A stretch of 64,000 nucleotides of DNA from NCBI GenBank assembly GCA_903828455.1, contig CAIKMJ010000027.1:124001-188000 (forward strand). Reading direction: 5' to 3'. Shown here in pieces: positions 61,188 through 64,000 of the stretch (the stretch's first letter is position 1; each line of letters opens with the position of its first letter). This DNA is from an uncultured Acidobacteriia bacterium. Lineage in GTDB: Bacteria; Acidobacteriota; Terriglobia; Bryobacterales; Bryobacteraceae. The notes beneath the pieces were generated by a model. It saw nothing but the letters and a program-made list of their open reading frames with translations, was not told where the DNA came from and did not search any database. The position numbers and the translations under genes are program-made.

Positions 61188-61886
61188 ATGGAGATGGCAC
61201 CAGGGTTGATCTCGTCGGCTCCGCAGCCGAGAGTGATGGAAGATCCGTTGGCGCATCTGCCGTGCTCAACGCAGATTGAGTGCCGCAGGGGGCAGACCAT
61301 ATATTCAGGCGAACTGCCGTCGGACAGCATTTACCTCGTGATTGAGGGCAAGGTGAGGGTGTGCCGCAAGACGGGGGACGGCCGGACGGTGGTGATCGAT
61401 ATCTACCAGACGGACGACTTTTTCGGCGAGGCGGCGTTTCTGGGGGCGCGGCCGGCAGCCGAGTTCGCCGTGGCAACCGAGCGGACCAAGCTGATGAGCT
61501 GGAGGATTGGCGAGATCGAGGAGATCGCGGCGCGGCGTCCGAAGCTGGCCGTGGCCCTGCTGCAGCTGCTGGCGAAGCGGACGGCCGAATTCGGCGAGCG
61601 GATTGAAAGCTTTTCGCTCGATAACATTGCGCGGCGCCTCGCGCGTTCGCTCATCCGGTTCTCCGAACGGATGGGCGAGAAGGGCGCGGACGGCGCGGTG
61701 CGGATGATTCCCTTCACGCACGAACTGCTTTCGCAGTACGTGGGCACCTCGCGCGAGATTGTGACGCACTACATGAACCAGTTCCGGAGGCAGGGGCTGC
61801 TGGAGTATTCGCGCCAGGGCATTCTGCTGCAGCGCGAGGCGATGGAGAACTGGCTGGCGCACGAAGCGAGCACGGCCGAAGCCTAG
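61188..61886 (+). CDS. Crp/Fnr-family transcriptional regulator
   Basis: A 232-residue regulator. The N-terminal cyclic-nucleotide-binding beta barrel (residues about 25-140) reads QTIYSGELPSDSIYLVIEGKVRVCRKTGDGRTVVIDIYQTDDFFGEAAFLG; the usual cAMP arginine-serine pair is not apparent, so the ligand is unknown. A long C-helix follows, then a winged HTH with LLSQYVGTSREIVTHYMNQFRRQGLLEYSRQGILL. No Fnr cysteines are present. GGGAGGAA precedes ATG 61188. The symmetric AGTACT sites over its promoter suggest self-control. Stop region is a repeat array. Confidence 0.88.
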   Translation: MEMAPGLISSAPQPRVMEDPLAHLPCSTQIECRRGQTIYSGELPSDSIYLVIEGKVRVCRKTGDGRTVVIDIYQTDDFFGEAAFLGARPAAEFAVATERTKLMSWRIGEIEEIAARRPKLAVALLQLLAKRTAEFGERIESFSLDNIARRLARSLIRFSERMGEKGADGAVRMIPFTHELLSQYVGTSREIVTHYMNQFRRQGLLEYSRQGILLQREAMENWLAHEASTAEA

Positions 61887-61938
61887 GCCGAGAAGCATAC
61901 GCCGAGAAGCATAGGCCGAAGCGTACGCCGAAGCTTAG
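61875..61938 (+). repeat. Tandem repeat bridging two convergent stop codons
   Basis: Five units of GCCGA(GA)AGC[ACGT]TA[GC] type (12 or 14 bp) at 61875, 61887, 61901, 61915 and 61927. The first contains the TAG of the Crp-type gene, the last the TAA (minus strand) of the TfoX gene. Confidence 0.85.
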
Positions 61939-62327
61939 CTGGAACGCGGGCGCGTGGCGGTCTTCTTCTGCTTTGCGCGCGGGGCGGGCCTGGTCTTCGC
62001 CCCCGCGGCGGCTTTCGGCTGCGGCGGCGGCAATTCAGCGGCGGTGAGCGAAACCAGCTTCGCCATCCACACCGGGTCCGCCCACTTCTCATCGGCAATC
62101 ACCAAGCAGGGTTTTGCGCCGGGATACGGGCTGGCCTCCGGGCACGGGCCGAGCAGAGCTTTGCCGGCGGCGGTTGGCTTGAGGAACAACTGATCGTCGG
62201 CGACCAGTGCCACCAGCTTCTCATCGCAGTAGACCGCATACTCGCCGAACATTTTCCGCGCCCGCACAGCGCCCGCCGCGGCCGCCTGCCGCACGATGAA
62301 GTCCACGGTGCTCTGCTTCGATGCCAT
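61935..62327 (-). CDS. TfoX/Sxy N-terminal domain protein
   Basis: A 130-residue protein with the TfoX N-terminal fold: VRARKMFGEYAVYCDEKLVALVADDQLFLKPTAAGKALL, then EASPYPGAKPCLVIADEKWADPVWMAKLVSLTAAELPPP. In gamma-proteobacteria TfoX/Sxy activates competence with CRP; here it lacks the C-terminal domain, so an equivalent role is uncertain. The C-terminal 30 residues are a disordered Lys/Ala/Pro tail. It follows the PP2C gene by 11 nt. Confidence 0.85.
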   Translation of the reverse strand: MASKQSTVDFIVRQAAAAGAVRARKMFGEYAVYCDEKLVALVADDQLFLKPTAAGKALLGPCPEASPYPGAKPCLVIADEKWADPVWMAKLVSLTAAELPPPQPKAAAGAKTRPAPRAKQKKTATRPRSS

Positions 62328-62338
62328 GACCGCGGGCC

Positions 62339-63058
62339 TCAGTCCTGCGACGAGCGGATCAGCAGCACGGTGACGTTGTCGGGGCTGCCGGCGTTGTGGG
62401 CCGCGTCAATCAGGTTGCGGCACATCGCTTCGAGCGGCGCCGGCGCGGCGAGGATCCCGCGGATTTCGTCCTCGTGGACCACGCCGTGCAGACCGTCGCT
62501 CGACAGCATCATCACCATGCCCGGTTCAAGCGCCACCGCGTAATAGCGGATGCGCAGCGCGCTGCCCACGCCCACCGCCTGGGTCAGCACATGGCGCATC
62601 GGGTGCGTGCGAAGCGCCTCTTCCTTCAGGCCCAGCGGACGGCCCACCTCCTGCACCCAGGTCTGATCTTCGGTGATGGCGCGCAGCGTTTCGTTTTCGA
62701 GCACGTAGGCGCGGCTGTCGCCAACGCTGGCGATGGCCAGATCGCCGGGCTGCGTTTCGAGTACGGCAACCAGCGTGGTGCCCATGCCTTCGAGGCGCGG
62801 ATCGCTGGTGGCTTCGGAAAGCACCTGCGCGTTGGCGTCTTCCACGGCGGAGAGCAGCGCGGCTGCGTCGCGGTGCTGGCAGCGTGCCAGACTTTCGGCC
62901 ACCGAATCCACGGCCAGACGCGAGGCGCGCGCGCCGCCCTTCGCTCCGCCCATGCCATCGGCCAGCAGGAAGAGGCCGAGTTCGGGAACAATTCGAAAAC
63001 AGTCCTGGTTAGAGGAGCGGACTTTACCGGGATCGGTCAGCGCACAGGCTTCGAGCAT
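62339..63058 (-). CDS. PP2C-family protein serine/threonine phosphatase
   Basis: A 239-residue Mn2+/Mg2+-dependent phosphatase of the bacterial Stp/PrpC type. Motifs in order: DPGKVRSSNQDCF, LFLLADGMGGAKGG (metal aspartate), GMGTTLVAVL, IASVGDSRAYVLEN, LTQAVGVG, MLSSDGLHGVV and GSPDNVTVLLI. No kinase gene is beside it. I start at ATG 63058, because minus-strand TATAGT (63077-63072) would give a 7-nt leader; GTG 63073 overlaps that box. Confidence 0.9.
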   Translation of the reverse strand: MLEACALTDPGKVRSSNQDCFRIVPELGLFLLADGMGGAKGGARASRLAVDSVAESLARCQHRDAAALLSAVEDANAQVLSEATSDPRLEGMGTTLVAVLETQPGDLAIASVGDSRAYVLENETLRAITEDQTWVQEVGRPLGLKEEALRTHPMRHVLTQAVGVGSALRIRYYAVALEPGMVMMLSSDGLHGVVHEDEIRGILAAPAPLEAMCRNLIDAAHNAGSPDNVTVLLIRSSQD

Positions 63059-63071
63059 GCGGACAAGCTTC

Positions 63072-63077
63072 ACTATA
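63072..63077 (-). promoter_or_regulatory. Predicted -10 box of the PP2C gene, near-leaderless
   Basis: TATAGT on the minus strand, predicted +1 near 63065, 7 nt before ATG 63058. It excludes the upstream GTG 63073 as a start if used. Confidence 0.45.
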
Positions 63078-63153
63078 AAGTATGCGCGCTGCCGTCAGGG
63101 CAGGAGAGTTGCGGGCGCCGGACGATTTCGCACCGGCTGCCCGCGGATAACGA

Positions 63154-64000
63154 TCAGCTGGCCGGTTCGATTTCGATCTTCTTCTTTTCCGCATCCAGTT
63201 TGGCGATGCGGAAAGTGCGAACCTGCCCGACCTTGAGCACCTCGCGGCGCGGACCGCTTTCGGCCGCCGCCGGACCGCCGGCGCCCTTCCACTTGCTGGC
63301 CAGCATGCTGGAGAAAGCCGAAAGATCCACCGGGCCGGAGCGCTGCTCCTGCTTCTGTTCCTTCTCGGCGCTGGTGAAAACGGCATGTACGCCTTCGCCG
63401 AGTTCGATGGTGATGCGCGAGCCCTTCACGTCCGACACGCGGCCGGTGACCGAATCGCCTTCCTTGTGCTCGGCGATGTATTCATCCACGGCAGTGGGCT
63501 GCAGTTGCTTCAGACCGAGGCGCAGACGGCGCTTGGCGCGGTCGTTTTCGAGCACCTGCGCGCGCACCACCTGGCCGACCTTCAGTTCATCCTGCGGATG
63601 GTTGATGCGCTTATCGTGAACGATGTCGCCCACGTGGATCATGCCTTCCACATCTTCGGTCACCTGCACGAACGCGCCGAACTGCTTGAGCTGCGTGACC
63701 GGGCCCTCCACAACGGCGCCGACCGGATACTTCGCTTCCACATCGGCCCACGGGTCGCCGAGCGTCTGCTTCAGGCCGAGCGAGATGCGCTTGTCGGCGG
63801 GGTTCACGCCGAGCACCACCACTTCCACGCTGTCGCCGGGATTGACGACATCGGAAGGCTTGCGAACCTTCTTCGACCACGACATCTCCGAAAGATGCAC
63901 CAGGCCGTCGAGGCCGGGTTCGAGTTCCACGAATGCGCCGAAATCGGTCGTACGTGCCACCGTGCCTTTGACGCGGTCGCCGACGTGATACTTCTCGGCG
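63154..64000 (-). CDS. rpsA: Ribosomal protein S1-like, S1-domain protein (partial)
   Basis: The 3' 847 nt of a longer gene that enters from the right edge. About three S1 RNA-binding domains are visible: KYHVGDRVKGTVARTTDFGAFVELEPGLDGLVHLSEMSW; YPVGAVVEGPVTQLKQFGAFVQVTEDVEGMIHVGD; and a divergent HKEGDSVTGRVSDVKGSRITIELGEG. Repeated LGLKQ modules and the linker DPWADVEAKYP are typical of ribosomal protein S1, which docks mRNA on the 30S subunit. The C-terminal 60 residues (SASKWKG-like and VLKVGQVRTFRIAKLD) are a diverged extra unit. Upstream of the PP2C gene on the same strand, 95 nt apart. Confidence 0.85.
   Translation of the reverse strand, partial: AEKYHVGDRVKGTVARTTDFGAFVELEPGLDGLVHLSEMSWSKKVRKPSDVVNPGDSVEVVVLGVNPADKRISLGLKQTLGDPWADVEAKYPVGAVVEGPVTQLKQFGAFVQVTEDVEGMIHVGDIVHDKRINHPQDELKVGQVVRAQVLENDRAKRRLRLGLKQLQPTAVDEYIAEHKEGDSVTGRVSDVKGSRITIELGEGVHAVFTSAEKEQKQEQRSGPVDLSAFSSMLASKWKGAGGPAAAESGPRREVLKVGQVRTFRIAKLDAEKKKIEIEPAS

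Overview
The window is one continuous stretch of a GC-rich bacterial chromosome. I place it in the Acidobacteriota, most likely the Solibacter/Bryobacter lineage. This is inferred from three PEP-CTERM proteins, a YVTN-propeller/phosphoesterase fusion, a futalosine-pathway menaquinone gene, an LPS-type outer-membrane cluster (heptosyltransferase, MsbA, Trm112-like) and the gene content overall. No rRNA genes, transposase, prophage or CRISPR array is visible. Two tRNAs are present: tRNA-Thr(CGT) and tRNA-His(GTG).

Layout. 0-1.5 kb is accessory: a low-GC methyltransferase next to a broken RelE/HigB-like toxin and its intact HigA-like antitoxin. 1.9-11.2 kb is metabolic: two VOC proteins, two transport or repeat proteins, NUDIX, a BadF-type sugar kinase, pgk, a CMD protein, a CapA-like metallophosphatase, a zinc alcohol dehydrogenase and a secreted protein built from a tandemly duplicated module. 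11.3-13.1 kb holds a PEP-CTERM protein and about 1 kb with little coding content. 13.1-20 kb is core: tRNA-Thr, ftsB-like, cutA, a HAD phosphatase, rpsO-pnp, recA and a DinB-like protein. 20-36.6 kb carries much of the carbohydrate machinery: glgB with an abutting FAD oxidoreductase, and a translationally coupled CHAD-debranching enzyme-phosphofructokinase operon. Between these lie an M61 peptidase, a FecR-domain protein, mqnB and an ABC-F ATPase. 36.6-41 kb is a Gld-type ABC transporter operon ending in a DUF4340 protein. 41-50 kb holds a ZIP transporter/FAD oxidase pair, fabG, an MFS transporter, a cyclophilin and two PEP-CTERM proteins. 50.7-55.4 kb is a phospholipase C-like secreted protein followed by a lipid/LPS cluster. 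55.6-64 kb holds glgP, a GNAT, a propeller/phosphoesterase, a Crp-type regulator, a TfoX-domain protein, a PP2C phosphatase and the end of rpsA.

Glycogen genes are dispersed but complementary: GlgB (branching), GlgP (phosphorolysis), a GDE-type debranching enzyme and a phosphofructokinase with mixed ATP/PPi residues. The latter two are coupled to a CHAD (polyphosphate-binding type) protein.

Two signals run through the whole window. First, at least ten gene ends or junctions carry private 12-17 bp tandem repeats, and at most of these the repeats include or abut the real stop codon (once the start codon), so the termination codon is copied several times. Second, many genes have a TANNNT -10 box placed so that transcription would begin 0-11 nt before the start codon. 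This suggests widespread leaderless or near-leaderless transcription.
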